A stretch of DNA of 64,000 bases, from the NCBI RefSeq assembly GCF_011290505.1, contig NZ_JAANPV010000003.1:62001-126000 (forward strand). Reading direction: 5' to 3'. This DNA comes from Paenalcaligenes suwonensis (lineage in GTDB: Bacteria > Pseudomonadota > Gammaproteobacteria > Burkholderiales > Burkholderiaceae_B). Within the stretch, counting starts at the first letter, position 1. Every line of letters starts with the position of its first letter. Below, in pieces: positions 15,927 to 25,656 of the stretch. A model generated the notes under the pieces. It was not told the DNA's origin, searched no databases, and saw nothing but the letters and a program-made list of their open reading frames with translations. The translations under genes and the position numbers were made by a program.

Positions 15927-17215
15927 CCTGAAAACGCGGTCCACCACAGCAGCAAGGCGTGTAGCAACAGCCCTATCACGCCCCCCACCACTGTGCCGCT
16001 AAAGCGTATGTACTGCAGATCGCTGCCTACACTAAGCTCTAGTTCACGCACTAAGTGTTTTTCATCCCAGTTACGCACCGTACGAGTAATGTGTTCGGTC
16101 ACCCCAGCACGCAAGCTACCTGCCATGCTAGCCGCGCTTTCTAACAAATGCTGATTCAACGCCTCGCGTAGCGCATCATCGGTTTTCAAGCGCTGCCCCA
16201 AACCTTGAAACAACGTTTCCAAATGCTGCGAAATCGTAGAGCTCTCGCTAGACAGATCATCCTTAAGCAATTGCATAATGTCGCGCCACACACTGTCTAG
16301 GTAGGCTTGTACATGCTGATGCTCTAATACTTGCTGCTTAATATGTTCGATTTGTCGTATTAAAGCTGGATCACTACCCAAACGCTCAATATACTGGCTT
16401 ACCCATGCCTCGTAATCTTTACGCAGTGGATGATCCGGTTCTTGTAATACATCTTGCAGTTCGGTCACCAACGCGGCGGCTAAACGATCAGACAGTTTTT
16501 TAGACAGATCGTCTACGGATGTCACCACATCTACCATCTTCAGCAACTTGGGCCATTCACGTTCTGCGTGTTTGGTCATCATCTTAGCGATGCGATCTTT
16601 GACATCTGTACTATCTAAATAAACACCAAGCTGACGCAAGCTTTCATCCAGCAATACCTGATGGCGGCCATCACGCGTAAGCAGCCCCAATACTTCGTGG
16701 GCAGTACCTGCCATGTTCCAATTCGCTAAGCGTGAACGTAGCGCATCCAACAAGGCTGCTTTAACCGCTTGTTCGTCTAATAAATCTAAGGCCGGTAATA
16801 GGCTTTGCCGGGTCCACCGGCTTAAGCGTTGCGATTGTTCTGGCTGACTTAACCACTGCCCTATGCGCATGGCGGGGTCTAATACTTTAAGTCGGTCTAA
16901 TAATTGCTGCGGATCCAAAAAATGGTCGCGTACAAAAGTAGCTAAGCTTTTGCCTAGATTATCTTTTTTGCGTGGAATGATTGCCGTATGGGGAAACGGA
17001 ATACCCAGCGGGTGTTTGAACAACGCTACCACCGCAAACCAATCGGCCAGCGCGCCCACCGTCGCTGCTTCGCAAAACGCTCGCACCCACGCCCAGATCC
17101 CTTGCCCGCCCATGTGGTGGCTGAGTATGAATCCAGACAACGTACTGGCCAACAACGCCAATGCGATGATTTTCATGCGGCGTAATTGCTGCACCTCGCG
17201 AAGTTGTTTACCCAC
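15923..17215 (-). CDS. DUF445 family membrane-anchored protein
   Basis: A 430-residue protein with a hydrophobic helix near the N-terminus (about 14-31), the conserved block GALADWFAVVALFKHPLG, an IP.KKDNLG segment, a long helical and charged middle, and a C-terminal helix (about 405-426). This is the DUF445 (YjiN/YheB-like) layout; the biochemical function is unknown. The GTG at 17215 is chosen since AGGAGA lies 8-9 bases upstream; the longer frame to 17257 lacks one. It is convergent with the MocR gene, sharing 4 bp, with no room for a terminator between. Confidence 0.85.
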   Translation of the reverse strand: MGKQLREVQQLRRMKIIALALLASTLSGFILSHHMGGQGIWAWVRAFCEAATVGALADWFAVVALFKHPLGIPFPHTAIIPRKKDNLGKSLATFVRDHFLDPQQLLDRLKVLDPAMRIGQWLSQPEQSQRLSRWTRQSLLPALDLLDEQAVKAALLDALRSRLANWNMAGTAHEVLGLLTRDGRHQVLLDESLRQLGVYLDSTDVKDRIAKMMTKHAEREWPKLLKMVDVVTSVDDLSKKLSDRLAAALVTELQDVLQEPDHPLRKDYEAWVSQYIERLGSDPALIRQIEHIKQQVLEHQHVQAYLDSVWRDIMQLLKDDLSSESSTISQHLETLFQGLGQRLKTDDALREALNQHLLESAASMAGSLRAGVTEHITRTVRNWDEKHLVRELELSVGSDLQYIRFSGTVVGGVIGLLLHALLLWWTAFSG

Positions 17216-17344
17216 GCTAAAACTCTCCTGCTGCACTTCAAAGAGCCATACTACCACCTACACCTAGCACTAGAAAACACTATAACGGCAACCCTGTTTC
17301 ATAGGTGGAAAGCTACGGTTTTCTCTATGCTACCGGCATAAAAA

Positions 17345-17378
17345 AACTGCTTACTCGCTACTCGCGTCGTAAGCAGTT
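17345..17378 (-). terminator. Terminator at the end of the phn transcript
   Basis: A 10-bp stem (17345-17354 with 17369-17378) followed on the minus strand by six or more T, 17 bp past the GNAT stop. It is the first good terminator after phnP, so it likely ends the whole phn operon with the GNAT gene. Confidence 0.82.
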
Positions 17379-17394
17379 ATAGACTGCGTAGTGT

Positions 17395-17856
17395 TTAGGC
17401 AGTCAGGTTTTCATTCACTACCACGTAACGCACAAAACCACTGTGTGGTGTGTATTTGTCGTATAAGCCTCTGGCGCGGTAGTTATTCTCTTTGGTGAAC
17501 CAGTACAAACGCGCCCAGCCTTGCGTTGTCATTTCAGCTTTGAGCCAATCCAGCATGGCTTCGCCTGTGCCTTTGGCACGCACATCGGGTTTCACAAACA
17601 TATCTTGCAGATAACAAATAGGCGCTATGGCCCAGGTGCTGTCATGCAAGATGTAATTGGCCATTCCTATTACCCCTTCTTTTGCACTGTCTGCCACAAT
17701 GCACTGTACGGGACTGTTTTCATCCATGATGCGCAACCATGTCTGCTGCGTTACCTCATCACTGATGTTGTTCTGATAGAAATCATGGTACCCAGCCCAT
17801 AATTGGCGCCAAGCGGGGTAATCCTCGCTGGTAATTCTGCGTATATGCACTGACAT
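17395..17856 (-). CDS. GNAT acetyltransferase, last gene of the phn operon
   Basis: A 153-residue GNAT protein: IRRITSEDYPAWRQLW opening, a central strand ICYLQDMFVKPDVRAKGTGEAML with the acetyl-CoA binding R.KG.GEAM loop (about 93-102), and a NYRARGLYDKY segment near the end. It is 33 bp downstream of phnP on the same strand and before the terminator, so it is probably in the operon. The window has no recognisable phnO, whose product acetylates aminoalkylphosphonates; this protein could do that, but the family also includes diamine acetyltransferase-like enzymes, so the substrate is inferred from position only. Confidence 0.82.
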   Translation of the reverse strand: MSVHIRRITSEDYPAWRQLWAGYHDFYQNNISDEVTQQTWLRIMDENSPVQCIVADSAKEGVIGMANYILHDSTWAIAPICYLQDMFVKPDVRAKGTGEAMLDWLKAEMTTQGWARLYWFTKENNYRARGLYDKYTPHSGFVRYVVVNENLTA

Positions 17857-17889
17857 AAAGTGTGCCCAATAAGAACAGTGAAAAAGGTG

Positions 17890-18648
17890 TTACACCGCAA
17901 TCATACCGTTATCTTTTGCCAGCAAAATACTGTCGCTTAAGGTTTCAGGGTTTTCCATCAACCAGACATCCACCTTATGGCTAATGTGAGTAAGCACTAA
18001 ATGCTTCACCCTTAGTTGTTTGCCTATTTCTAAGGCCATATTCAGATCGTTATGGTTACGTGGTGCTGTGTCTTGGGGTGGATGTGAGCAATCCACAATA
18101 CAGTACTCTAACGTCAGCGTTTGCAGATAAGCAAGGCTGTCGGGCGGCAAGCCTACGGTATCGGTTAGATACGCAATATGCTTTCCTTGGTGGCTAAACA
18201 CATAGCCCAAACAAGGCCTAGAGTGCTGCAACGGAATAGCCGTCACCAACATGTCGCCCAATTTCCGCTGCTCAAATGCTTTCCAATGCTGCGAAAAATC
18301 CAAAATACCCGAATGCTTGAATAGGTCGGCAAAGCCTTGTGGGTCTTCTGGCCCATACACCGGGATTTTACAATTCACTCCCCACCGCAAATGCAACAAC
18401 CCTTGGGCGTGATCCGCATGATAGTGCGTTTGCAAAATACCATTTAGGCTACCGGGCGGAAACAGCTCCGTTAAGTCCATACGACCAGAATCAATTAACC
18501 AACGCTGGTCACCGCACTCTATGACGGCACTGCAGGGACGCCTGCGCCAACTGCTATCGTGTGTCGCGCGTACACACGCACTGCACTCACAGTTATAGAC
18601 AGGTACCTGCGCCGAATCCCCGGTGCCTAAAAAACGCAATCTCATCAA
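17890..18648 (-). CDS. phnP: Phosphoribosyl 1,2-cyclic phosphate phosphodiesterase
   Basis: A 252-residue metallo-beta-lactamase-fold enzyme. The THYHADH motif gives metal ligands His75, His77, Asp79 and His80; Cys20, Cys22 and Cys25 form the structural zinc site known in PhnP. It opens the cyclic ring left by the C-P lyase, giving ribose 1,5-bisphosphate, the substrate of PhnN. Its ATG overlaps the phnN stop (ATGA), a sign of translational coupling. Confidence 0.95.
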   Translation of the reverse strand: MMRLRFLGTGDSAQVPVYNCECSACVRATHDSSWRRRPCSAVIECGDQRWLIDSGRMDLTELFPPGSLNGILQTHYHADHAQGLLHLRWGVNCKIPVYGPEDPQGFADLFKHSGILDFSQHWKAFEQRKLGDMLVTAIPLQHSRPCLGYVFSHQGKHIAYLTDTVGLPPDSLAYLQTLTLEYCIVDCSHPPQDTAPRNHNDLNMALEIGKQLRVKHLVLTHISHKVDVWLMENPETLSDSILLAKDNGMIAV

Positions 18649-19241
18649 GCTGTCCTCATCATTAGGCTTTGCTTATGCCATTGCTGTAACTGTACTCGCA
18701 AATTCGCCACCGTTTGCGCGAGCGTATACGAGTTATCCAACATATAGACACTGCGCGAGGCATCTGCTCCTAACTTATGTCTGAACTGTTGCTCTATTTG
18801 CTGATTACGCTGTACTCGTAAGGAAATAGCATCCACAGACTCGCGCCCCCGCTGCTGCAAGCGCTGCAGCAAGAGTTCTGGTGCAACCGTTAACCACACC
18901 AATGCAGCCTGTGCGTACTGTTGCTTCACCTGCTCCCAGTGTTCACGCGAACCATTCACCAACACCAGTTTGCCGGCTTGCAAGTGAGCATCTAGCTCAG
19001 AGCGTATACCGTACAACAAACCATGCGCTTCCCAACTTAAGGCAAAAGCCCCTTGTCGTTGTTGCTGGCGGAACACCTCGTGACTGAGAGATTCCGCGTA
19101 GACATTGGCAGGGCTTTCCTCGCGCGTAACCGTGCGCTTCATGATGATCCAATCCGGTGGTAGATCAGCGGCTAGTGCCCCTAGCACGCTGTCTTTACCA
19201 CTGCCGGATGGCCCAACCATGTAGACCAATTTCCCTTGCAT
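18645..19241 (-). CDS. phnN: Ribose 1,5-bisphosphate phosphokinase
   Basis: A 198-residue P-loop kinase of the guanylate-kinase fold with Walker A GPSGSGKDS at about 10-18 and an R-rich lid (QQRGRESVD). It makes PRPP from ribose 1,5-bisphosphate. It is coupled to phnM by a one-base TAATG overlap and to phnP by ATGA. The length is typical. Confidence 0.95.
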   Translation of the reverse strand: MQGKLVYMVGPSGSGKDSVLGALAADLPPDWIIMKRTVTREESPANVYAESLSHEVFRQQQRQGAFALSWEAHGLLYGIRSELDAHLQAGKLVLVNGSREHWEQVKQQYAQAALVWLTVAPELLLQRLQQRGRESVDAISLRVQRNQQIEQQFRHKLGADASRSVYMLDNSYTLAQTVANLRVQLQQWHKQSLMMRTA

Positions 19242-20386
19242 TAGTACACCCTTTGACCTTGGCTGAACACCTGCTTAACGATGAACTGTTTGCCCAAGTC
19301 TTTTACTTGGATCAAATCAGCCCGTTTACCTACGGCAATTTCACCTCTATCGTGCAACCCAACTGCCGTCGCCGGTGCCAAACTGACCGTAGATACAGCG
19401 CGTGGCAGGCTATAGCCCTGCTCCATGGTCGTTAAGCCATGCACGGCTTGCAGCAAACTTGAGGGATAGTAGTCGCTGGATAAAATATCCAACACACCAT
19501 GGCGTGCCAATTCAGCCGCCGCAATATTCCCCGAATGCGAACCGCCACGCACAATATTAGGGGCTCCCATCAACACGTTCAGACCCAGTTGATGGCTAAG
19601 GTCTGCCGCTTCACGAGTAGTAGGAAACTCAGCAATAGTCATACCGGCTGCGGCGGATTCATTCACGTGCGCTGCGGTAGCATCGTCGTGGCTTGCCAAG
19701 GCAATACCTTTGCTTTGACACATGCCTACGATGGACTTTCTGAACTCTTCGCTGTATTTCGCCGCGTTCGTCGTTTGTTTATGGATAAAGGCTTCCATTT
19801 CAGCATCGCTTAAATGGTATTTTCCTTGATAATACTCACGGTATTTTTCTATCTTCACAAACTGGCGCTGACCGGGTGTGTGATCCATCACCGACACCAG
19901 TTTTACCAGTTCGTGATCCACCAGCTCTTCAAACATTTGCAGTGTCAGTTCATGACTAACTTCACAGCGCAAATGCAGCAAGTGGTCTGAGCGAGTGAGC
20001 CCGTCACGTACACCTTGCCCAATTGCTTCAATCATTTTGGGTAGCTGCGCCAAGCGTGTTTGCTTAGGGCTGACGTCACCAATAGAGAGCGCATCAAACA
20101 CGGTAGTAATACCAGAGCTGACCAACTGTGCATCGTGCGCCAACACGGCAGCACTAGAAGGCCAATCCACACCAGGGCGTGGATTCATGTAGCGCTCTAG
20201 GTTATCGGTGTGCAGCTCAATAAAACCTGGCATCACATAATCGCCCTGCATATCTTGTGCCGCAGGAGACTGGCTCATCGTACTGCTGATCTCGCGTATA
20301 CGACCGTCTTCCAGCACCACACAACCGCGCACCACCTCATTGGCCAACACGATTTGGGCATTATTCAGTATCTGCTCACGCGACAT
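19241..20386 (-). CDS. phnM: Alpha-D-ribose 1-methylphosphonate 5-triphosphate diphosphatase
   Basis: A 381-residue amidohydrolase-fold enzyme that removes pyrophosphate from the triphosphate intermediate. The metal site opens with the ELHTDN segment, and [32 protein letters not shown] and [10 protein letters not shown] follow in the usual order. The start at 20386 has AGGAG at the right spacing; a longer frame to 20404 does not. The gene overlaps phnL by 11 bp. Confidence 0.96.
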   Translation of the reverse strand: MSREQILNNAQIVLANEVVRGCVVLEDGRIREISSTMSQSPAAQDMQGDYVMPGFIELHTDNLERYMNPRPGVDWPSSAAVLAHDAQLVSSGITTVFDALSIGDVSPKQTRLAQLPKMIEAIGQGVRDGLTRSDHLLHLRCEVSHELTLQMFEELVDHELVKLVSVMDHTPGQRQFVKIEKYREYYQGKYHLSDAEMEAFIHKQTTNAAKYSEEFRKSIVGMCQSKGIALASHDDATAAHVNESAAAGMTIAEFPTTREAADLSHQLGLNVLMGAPNIVRGGSHSGNIAAAELARHGVLDILSSDYYPSSLLQAVHGLTTMEQGYSLPRAVSTVSLAPATAVGLHDRGEIAVGKRADLIQVKDLGKQFIVKQVFSQGQRVY

Positions 20387-21080
20387 GACTGGACTCCTGT
20401 ACATTCAGCTCTACATAACGATCCATTACCGCTTCACGGGCAACGGCATCGTGGAAAATTCCTACAATGGCCGACCCGGCCTGCTTGGCTTCATTAATAA
20501 GCGCTAACACCACCTGACGATTCTTGTCGTCCAACGAAGCAGTAGGCTCATCCAACAGCAACAATGGCCAGAACACCATAAAACCTCGCGCGATATTCAC
20601 ACGTTGCTGCTCACCACCTGAAAACGTGCCGGGCGCCAATGACCACAAACGCTGCGGAATATTCAGTCGGGTTAATAACTGCTCTGCACGGGCTTGGGCT
20701 TTATAGCTAGGCTCGCCACGCAATAGCGCTGGCTCCATCACCACATCCAAACACGACACACGTGGGATCACACGCAAAAACTGGCTCACATAGCCAACCG
20801 TTTGTTTACGCAGTTGCATAATCAAACGCGGATCCGCCTGTACTAGCTCTACAGCGCTGTCGTGATGACGTACCAGAATGCTGCCGTGCTCGGCCTGATA
20901 ATTACCGTACAGTGTGCGCATCAGCGTGGACTTACCGGCTCCAGACTGCCCGGCCAACACCACGCATTCGCCTGGTTGCACGGAAAAACTCACGTCATGC
21001 AACACCTGCAGCACTACGCCTTGTTGTTGGTGCAACGTAAATTGCTTAGATAAATGACTAACTTCAAGAATGGGACTCAC
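20376..21080 (-). CDS. phnL: C-P lyase ABC-type subunit PhnL
   Basis: A 234-residue ABC ATPase: Walker [10 protein letters not shown], signature [15 protein letters not shown] and Walker [11 protein letters not shown]. PhnL is required together with PhnG-J in phosphonate conversion and binds the core complex with PhnK; it is not a normal importer ATPase. It is 9 bp downstream of phnK. Confidence 0.95.
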   Translation of the reverse strand: MSPILEVSHLSKQFTLHQQQGVVLQVLHDVSFSVQPGECVVLAGQSGAGKSTLMRTLYGNYQAEHGSILVRHHDSAVELVQADPRLIMQLRKQTVGYVSQFLRVIPRVSCLDVVMEPALLRGEPSYKAQARAEQLLTRLNIPQRLWSLAPGTFSGGEQQRVNIARGFMVFWPLLLLDEPTASLDDKNRQVVLALINEAKQAGSAIVGIFHDAVAREAVMDRYVELNVQESSHVA

Positions 21081-21089
21081 AACTGGCTC

Positions 21090-21884
21090 CTAAGGCTGCA
21101 GAACAGAAGACACCAACAACTGGGTGTAAGGGTGCTGAGGGTCGTCCAGAATTTGATCGGTTAACCCGCTTTCCACCACATGTGAACGTCGCATTACTAA
21201 AAGTCTGTCTGCCAGCAAACGGGCTACAGCCAAATCATGCGTGACAATTACTACAGCCAAATTAAGCTCACGCACTAAGCGTCGTAGCATGTCCAACAAA
21301 CGCGCTTGCACCGAGACGTCCAAACCGCCCGTAGGCTCATCCATAAACACCAAACGCGGGCCTGACACCAAGTTTCTAGCGATCTGCAAACGCTGCTGCA
21401 TACCGCCTGAAAAAGTGCGTGGCAAGTCATCGATACGTGAACCATCAATTTCTACGTTTTGCAGCCACTCCAACGCGCGAGCACGTAATTCGCTGTAGTT
21501 ACGTACGCCTTGTGCCATCAGCCGCTCACCAATGTTGGCACCCGCAGATACGCTCATGCGCAAACCATCGCGTGGGTTCTGTTCTACAAAGCCCCACTGC
21601 GTACGCAGCAACGTACGACGCTCGGCCTCCGTACTGTCGTACAAGCTTTGTTGCATGCCTTCTGGAGTAGAAAACAGCACTTGTCCATCTGAGGGGGCGC
21701 AACGTCCGGACAACACACTTAACAAGGTGGACTTCCCTGAACCCGACTCCCCCACAATACCCAACACTTCGCCAGGGTATAAATCGAAGGAGACGTTTTG
21801 GCAGCCTTTCTCGTGGCCAAATAATCTAGACACCTGACGGGCCTGTAACAGAGGCACCGCCTCACCGTTATGCAACGTTGTCAT
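21090..21884 (-). CDS. phnK: C-P lyase ABC-type subunit PhnK
   Basis: A 264-residue ABC ATPase with Walker A GESGSGKST, signature TFSGGMQQRLQIARN and Walker B RLVFMDEPT. PhnK docks on the PhnGHIJ core, next to PhnJ. The ATG at 21884 shares ATGA with the phnJ stop and is preferred to the longer frame that begins at 21938. Confidence 0.95.
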   Translation of the reverse strand: MTTLHNGEAVPLLQARQVSRLFGHEKGCQNVSFDLYPGEVLGIVGESGSGKSTLLSVLSGRCAPSDGQVLFSTPEGMQQSLYDSTEAERRTLLRTQWGFVEQNPRDGLRMSVSAGANIGERLMAQGVRNYSELRARALEWLQNVEIDGSRIDDLPRTFSGGMQQRLQIARNLVSGPRLVFMDEPTGGLDVSVQARLLDMLRRLVRELNLAVVIVTHDLAVARLLADRLLVMRRSHVVESGLTDQILDDPQHPYTQLLVSSVLQP

Positions 21885-22759
21885 ACCTGCTGCTCCTGCT
21901 CTGCCACACGCTGGGCACAATAATCGGTATCGGAACACACCAGCTCACGCGTACCGTTGTCATCCACAATAATTTCGTCCAAGTAAGAGTCGTGGCTACC
22001 GCAAATCACGCAACCACCATCCCAGGTAGGCAAACTAAAGGGGTGATCTTCAAAATCCAGACTTTGCACATCGGTGTACGGTGGCAAAGCATAAATACGT
22101 TTTTCCCTACCCGCACCAAACAGCATTAACGCTGGGCTTTGGTTCAGTTTGGGGTTATCAAACTTAGGGATGGGAGATGGATCCATCACGTAGCGATCAT
22201 CCACCAAAACGGGATAGGCATAGGCCGTAGCAATGTGGCCGTAGGTAGCGATGTCCTCGTATAACTTCACATGCATCACGCCGTAATCGTTTAGCGCGTG
22301 CATGGTTTTGGTTTCAGTTTCTGAGGGTTCAATAAAACGCAGCGGCTCAGGAATAGGCACCTGAAACACCATAATTTGCCCAGACGTCAGGGCATACTCA
22401 GGAATACGGTGACGCGTTTGGATAATGGTGGCGGCTTGCGTTTGCTCTGTAGTGCTCACACCCGCCGTCGCCGCAAAAAAGCGGCGAATAGATACCGCGT
22501 TGGTAGTGTCATCTGCGCCTTGGTCAATGACCTTCAGCACATCGTCTTGACCCAAAATAGAGGCTGTCACCTGAATACCGCCCGTGCCCCAGCCGTATGG
22601 CAATGGCATTTCTCTACCGCCAAACGGGACTTGGTAACCGGGGATGGCAATGGCTTTTAACAGCGCACGACGAATCATGCGTTTGCTTTGCTCATCCAAG
22701 TACGCAAAGTTATAGCCTTCGCTCTGTGCGACCATTTCTTGGGAAGTTACTGCATTCAT
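21881..22759 (-). CDS. phnJ: C-P lyase, radical SAM subunit
   Basis: A 292-residue enzyme that cleaves the carbon-phosphorus bond by radical SAM chemistry. The four cluster cysteines are at 250, 253, 275 and 281 (CVIC ... C.DTDYC), and the GYQVPFGGREMPLPYGWGTG block typical of PhnJ is at 41-60. It is translationally coupled to phnI and phnK through ATGA overlaps at both ends. Confidence 0.97.
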   Translation of the reverse strand: MNAVTSQEMVAQSEGYNFAYLDEQSKRMIRRALLKAIAIPGYQVPFGGREMPLPYGWGTGGIQVTASILGQDDVLKVIDQGADDTTNAVSIRRFFAATAGVSTTEQTQAATIIQTRHRIPEYALTSGQIMVFQVPIPEPLRFIEPSETETKTMHALNDYGVMHVKLYEDIATYGHIATAYAYPVLVDDRYVMDPSPIPKFDNPKLNQSPALMLFGAGREKRIYALPPYTDVQSLDFEDHPFSLPTWDGGCVICGSHDSYLDEIIVDDNGTRELVCSDTDYCAQRVAEQEQQV

Positions 22760-23853
22760 GCGTCTTGCTCCTGCTGCGCTACGCCCGAAGCATCGGGTTT
22801 GTGCATTTTGCGAATCAGCTCTAATTCAGATTGGAAATCCACGTAGTGCGGCAACTTCAGGTGAGCCACAAACCCTGCTGCTTCAACGTTATCGCTGTGC
22901 ATCAGCACGAACTCTTCTTGCTGTGCTGGGGACAGAATCTCTTCGCCTAACTCTTCACCGCACAGCGCTCTATCTACCAACGCCATGCTCATGGCTTTGC
23001 GTTCGTTGTAGCCAAAGGCTAGACCATAGCCACGCGTAAACTGAGGTGCTTGCTCGGCTGTACCAATAAACTGGTTCACCATTTCACACTCGGTGACTTC
23101 CAAATCTCCCATACACACGGCAAACCCTAATTCCTCAGGCTCAATCCACACTTCCACTTCGCCAATACGAATCTCGCCAGCAAAGGGGTGGTTACGGCCA
23201 TAGCCACGCTGTGTGGAATACGCCAACGCCATCATGAAACCTTCATCGCCACGGGCCAGCATTTGCAAGCGCTGTTGGCGGTTGCTTGGAAAATCCAGCG
23301 GCTCACGCGTAATGTCAGGTACGGCTTGAGTGCTAGGCTGTTCCGTACGCATCAAGCCTTCTTGTTCTAACCATGCCAACACACGTGGGCAATGCCCAAC
23401 GTCGCTGCTTTCCTCTGCTGCCACAGTAGAGGTCTGGCTACGCGACTCATCCAGCAGGGAAAAGTCCAACAAGCGGTGGGTGTAATCAAAGGTAGGGCCT
23501 AGAATTTGCCCACCCGGCAAATCTTTATAGGTGGCGGAAATGCGGCGCTCTATCACCATGCCGGCCGTATCTAACGGCAAGCTATTCATAAAGCGAGGCA
23601 AGGTTGTACGGTAGGCGCGCAACAAGAAGATTGCCTCTAGCAAATCCCCTGCCGCTTGTTTAATCGCCAAGGCGGCTAACTGACGGTCGTACAACGAGGC
23701 TTCCGTCATCACTCGCGATACAGCAAAAGGCATCTGCTCTTGAATCTGGCGTACGCTAAGCTCAGGAACATCAGTGTTGCCACGACGTTTTTGTGCCAAG
23801 AGGCGGTGTGCGTGATCAATCGCCTTCTCGCCACCTTTAACTGCTACATACAT
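22756..23853 (-). CDS. phnI: C-P lyase core subunit PhnI
   Basis: A 365-residue core protein that, with PhnG and PhnH, makes ribose 1-phosphonate 5-triphosphate from ATP and phosphonate; PhnI has the nucleosidase activity. MYVAVKGGEKAI at the start and the TYKDLPGGQILGPTFDYTHRLLDF block are typical. It starts 3 bp after phnH and overlaps phnJ by 4 bp. Confidence 0.96.
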   Translation of the reverse strand: MYVAVKGGEKAIDHAHRLLAQKRRGNTDVPELSVRQIQEQMPFAVSRVMTEASLYDRQLAALAIKQAAGDLLEAIFLLRAYRTTLPRFMNSLPLDTAGMVIERRISATYKDLPGGQILGPTFDYTHRLLDFSLLDESRSQTSTVAAEESSDVGHCPRVLAWLEQEGLMRTEQPSTQAVPDITREPLDFPSNRQQRLQMLARGDEGFMMALAYSTQRGYGRNHPFAGEIRIGEVEVWIEPEELGFAVCMGDLEVTECEMVNQFIGTAEQAPQFTRGYGLAFGYNERKAMSMALVDRALCGEELGEEILSPAQQEEFVLMHSDNVEAAGFVAHLKLPHYVDFQSELELIRKMHKPDASGVAQQEQDA

Positions 23854-23856
23854 GGC

Positions 23857-24450
23857 TTACTCCTTAGTCTGCTGGCAAACGCGGGTGCTACGTGGCAGCC
23901 CCATCATTTCTTGGCCAGCCACAAAACAAATATCTACACCACGCGGAAACGCGGTAATCGCATCACGCTGCTGCCAAAAGGATGCATCCACAGGCAGGCT
24001 CACCTCTCGGCTGTGCTGAATACCTGGGCCTGACCACTGGGTACTAGCTCCGCCGTTCAGGCTAGGCAACTGCAAAAACACCGTGCAAGAAAACTCGGGG
24101 TCTCTATCGGTACCCGCATCCAAACGAGGTAATACAGCGCTATCACTTAGGCCCATGAATACGAATTGAGCCTCTTCTGGCTGCTCCACGATGGGACAAG
24201 CGCAATGAAAAACCAGATGACGACGCAACGCGGCTGAATCCAGCTCAGGACTAATCCAAATAGGGGTATCACTGTCTAACAACGTCAACGCGCTGGCATG
24301 GCTCGCAGCGTCCAACGCCTGCATGCTGTCTACCAACGCAATACGCTCTACTAAACCCGGCTCAGCCAAAGCTTGGGCAATATGTCTGAAACACTGCTGC
24401 GCGTGGTGTACGGGATCCGCAAAAGCTGCTTGTAAAGAAGGTTGTGTCAT
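23857..24450 (-). CDS. phnH: C-P lyase core subunit PhnH
   Basis: A 197-residue subunit of the phosphonate-ribose transferase complex, usual length about 190-195. It contains AFADPVHHAQQCFRHIAQAL near the start and a C-terminal FPRGVD.CF.AG....LPRSTR block typical for PhnH. The ATG at 24450 follows the phnG stop by one base, with GAGGGG upstream; a longer frame to 24501 overlaps phnG and is rejected. Confidence 0.95.
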   Translation of the reverse strand: MTQPSLQAAFADPVHHAQQCFRHIAQALAEPGLVERIALVDSMQALDAASHASALTLLDSDTPIWISPELDSAALRRHLVFHCACPIVEQPEEAQFVFMGLSDSAVLPRLDAGTDRDPEFSCTVFLQLPSLNGGASTQWSGPGIQHSREVSLPVDASFWQQRDAITAFPRGVDICFVAGQEMMGLPRSTRVCQQTKE

Positions 24451-24451
24451 C

Positions 24452-24892
24452 CTAGTCCCCTCGCACCATAGTGAAGAAATCAACTTTAGATGTCGCCACA
24501 TCTTGTTGATGCGCGTGGCGTGCTTCGGCTTGTGCCTGCGCCAACGGTTGAATCAATGTGTTTAACCAATGCGCTTGGTCTTCACCCTGCAATAAGGCGT
24601 CGGCAATGGCCGCAAGCTTTGCCAACTGTCCATTACGCCCCAGCACATAGCTATAGCCTTCACAGCCATTGCTTAAGCGCACCACACAACGACTAACGGT
24701 GGTTTCACCTACGTTAAAGGCCATGCCAGTACCGCCTGCACGTCCGCGCACCATCACCATGCCGGTTTCTGGTGCGCGAATAAACTCGTGCGGCGTTGCC
24801 AGCAACTGCTCTTGAAACGCCAGCAGAGCTTTGCCTGCGCGTGACAACACTTTCATCCAGTGCTGTCGTGTGTTAACTATGTTCTGTTCCAT
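24452..24892 (-). CDS. phnG: C-P lyase core subunit PhnG
   Basis: A 146-residue subunit of the C-P lyase core. RQHWMKVLSRAG at the start, PETGMVMVRGRAGGTGMAFNVGE in the centre and the VVRLSNG.EGYSYVLGR segment are typical of PhnG. It lies 22 bp after phnF and before phnH, the canonical order. Confidence 0.95.
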   Translation of the reverse strand: MEQNIVNTRQHWMKVLSRAGKALLAFQEQLLATPHEFIRAPETGMVMVRGRAGGTGMAFNVGETTVSRCVVRLSNGCEGYSYVLGRNGQLAKLAAIADALLQGEDQAHWLNTLIQPLAQAQAEARHAHQQDVATSKVDFFTMVRGD

Positions 24893-24914
24893 GTTTTTCC
24901 TACTATCCTCATGC

Positions 24915-25619
24915 TCACATCACTACGTGATAACGGAAACGATCTGATCGACTGACCGTAAAAGCCAGCTCTATGGGGTGTCCATGTTGGTCTCTAGACA
25001 AGGTTTCCACGGTCAACACCGGTTGATTAACCGCCATGCGTAATCGCGCTGCTTCATCTACACTGGGCAAACGTGCACCAATCGCACTGAATACACGCTC
25101 TAACTCATGTCCATAACTGCGCAGGTGATCACGCATAGAGCCGTTTTGGTATTGCTCCAGCATCAGTTGGTGACGTAGCGCGAAACAGTGACTAATTAAA
25201 CTCACGGCCTCCCCCTCTAAAAAACGCAACGTCTTGAACTCCAACAAACTATCACCTTCGCTCAGCGCCAAATGCTTCACCTCAACTGCCGTTGCCAGCC
25301 TGGAACGCTTTGCCACTAAACACGTGCGCACGTTGTGCCCATTCGCTTCAAACCAACTGCTGTACGCCGTGTTTTGCGATAACGGATAGGACAGTAAGCT
25401 TCCCAACACCTGTGCACCTTTTCCCTTAATGCGCAATATGCACGACTCCTGTTCCAACACCTGCAACGCACCTCTAACGGTGTGTCGGTTGACCTGAAAC
25501 CGCTCTGCCAATCGCATCTCGCTAGGTAAAAAATCACCTGGCTGATACTGCCCCAGCTCTGCCCTCAACACCGTGGCTATCTGCTGGTAAATTGGCCCAT
25601 CCTGTCTAGACAAGTTCAT
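24915..25619 (-). CDS. phnF: GntR/HutC-family regulator PhnF
   Basis: A 234-residue regulator: an N-terminal winged helix (IYQQIATVLRAEL...LPSEMRLAERFQVNRHTVRGAL) and a C-terminal UTRA ligand domain (LEFKTLRFLEGEAVSLISHCF). In E. coli PhnF is thought to be a repressor of the operon, but its ligand is not settled. It is placed inside the operon between phnE and phnG as usual. A short GC-rich inverted repeat (25629-25633 with 25642-25646) in the spacer before it could pause or partly stop transcription from phnE. Confidence 0.94.
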   Translation of the reverse strand: MNLSRQDGPIYQQIATVLRAELGQYQPGDFLPSEMRLAERFQVNRHTVRGALQVLEQESCILRIKGKGAQVLGSLLSYPLSQNTAYSSWFEANGHNVRTCLVAKRSRLATAVEVKHLALSEGDSLLEFKTLRFLEGEAVSLISHCFALRHQLMLEQYQNGSMRDHLRSYGHELERVFSAIGARLPSVDEAARLRMAVNQPVLTVETLSRDQHGHPIELAFTVSRSDRFRYHVVM

Positions 25620-25656
25620 GTAACGTAAAAGGCAGTTTCCCGCCTTCCCTGTGTGA

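Noticed and set aside
16863-17267. 134-codon ORF antisense to the DUF445 gene
   Set aside because: It is a shadow of a well-supported gene with no ribosome site or recognisable domain.
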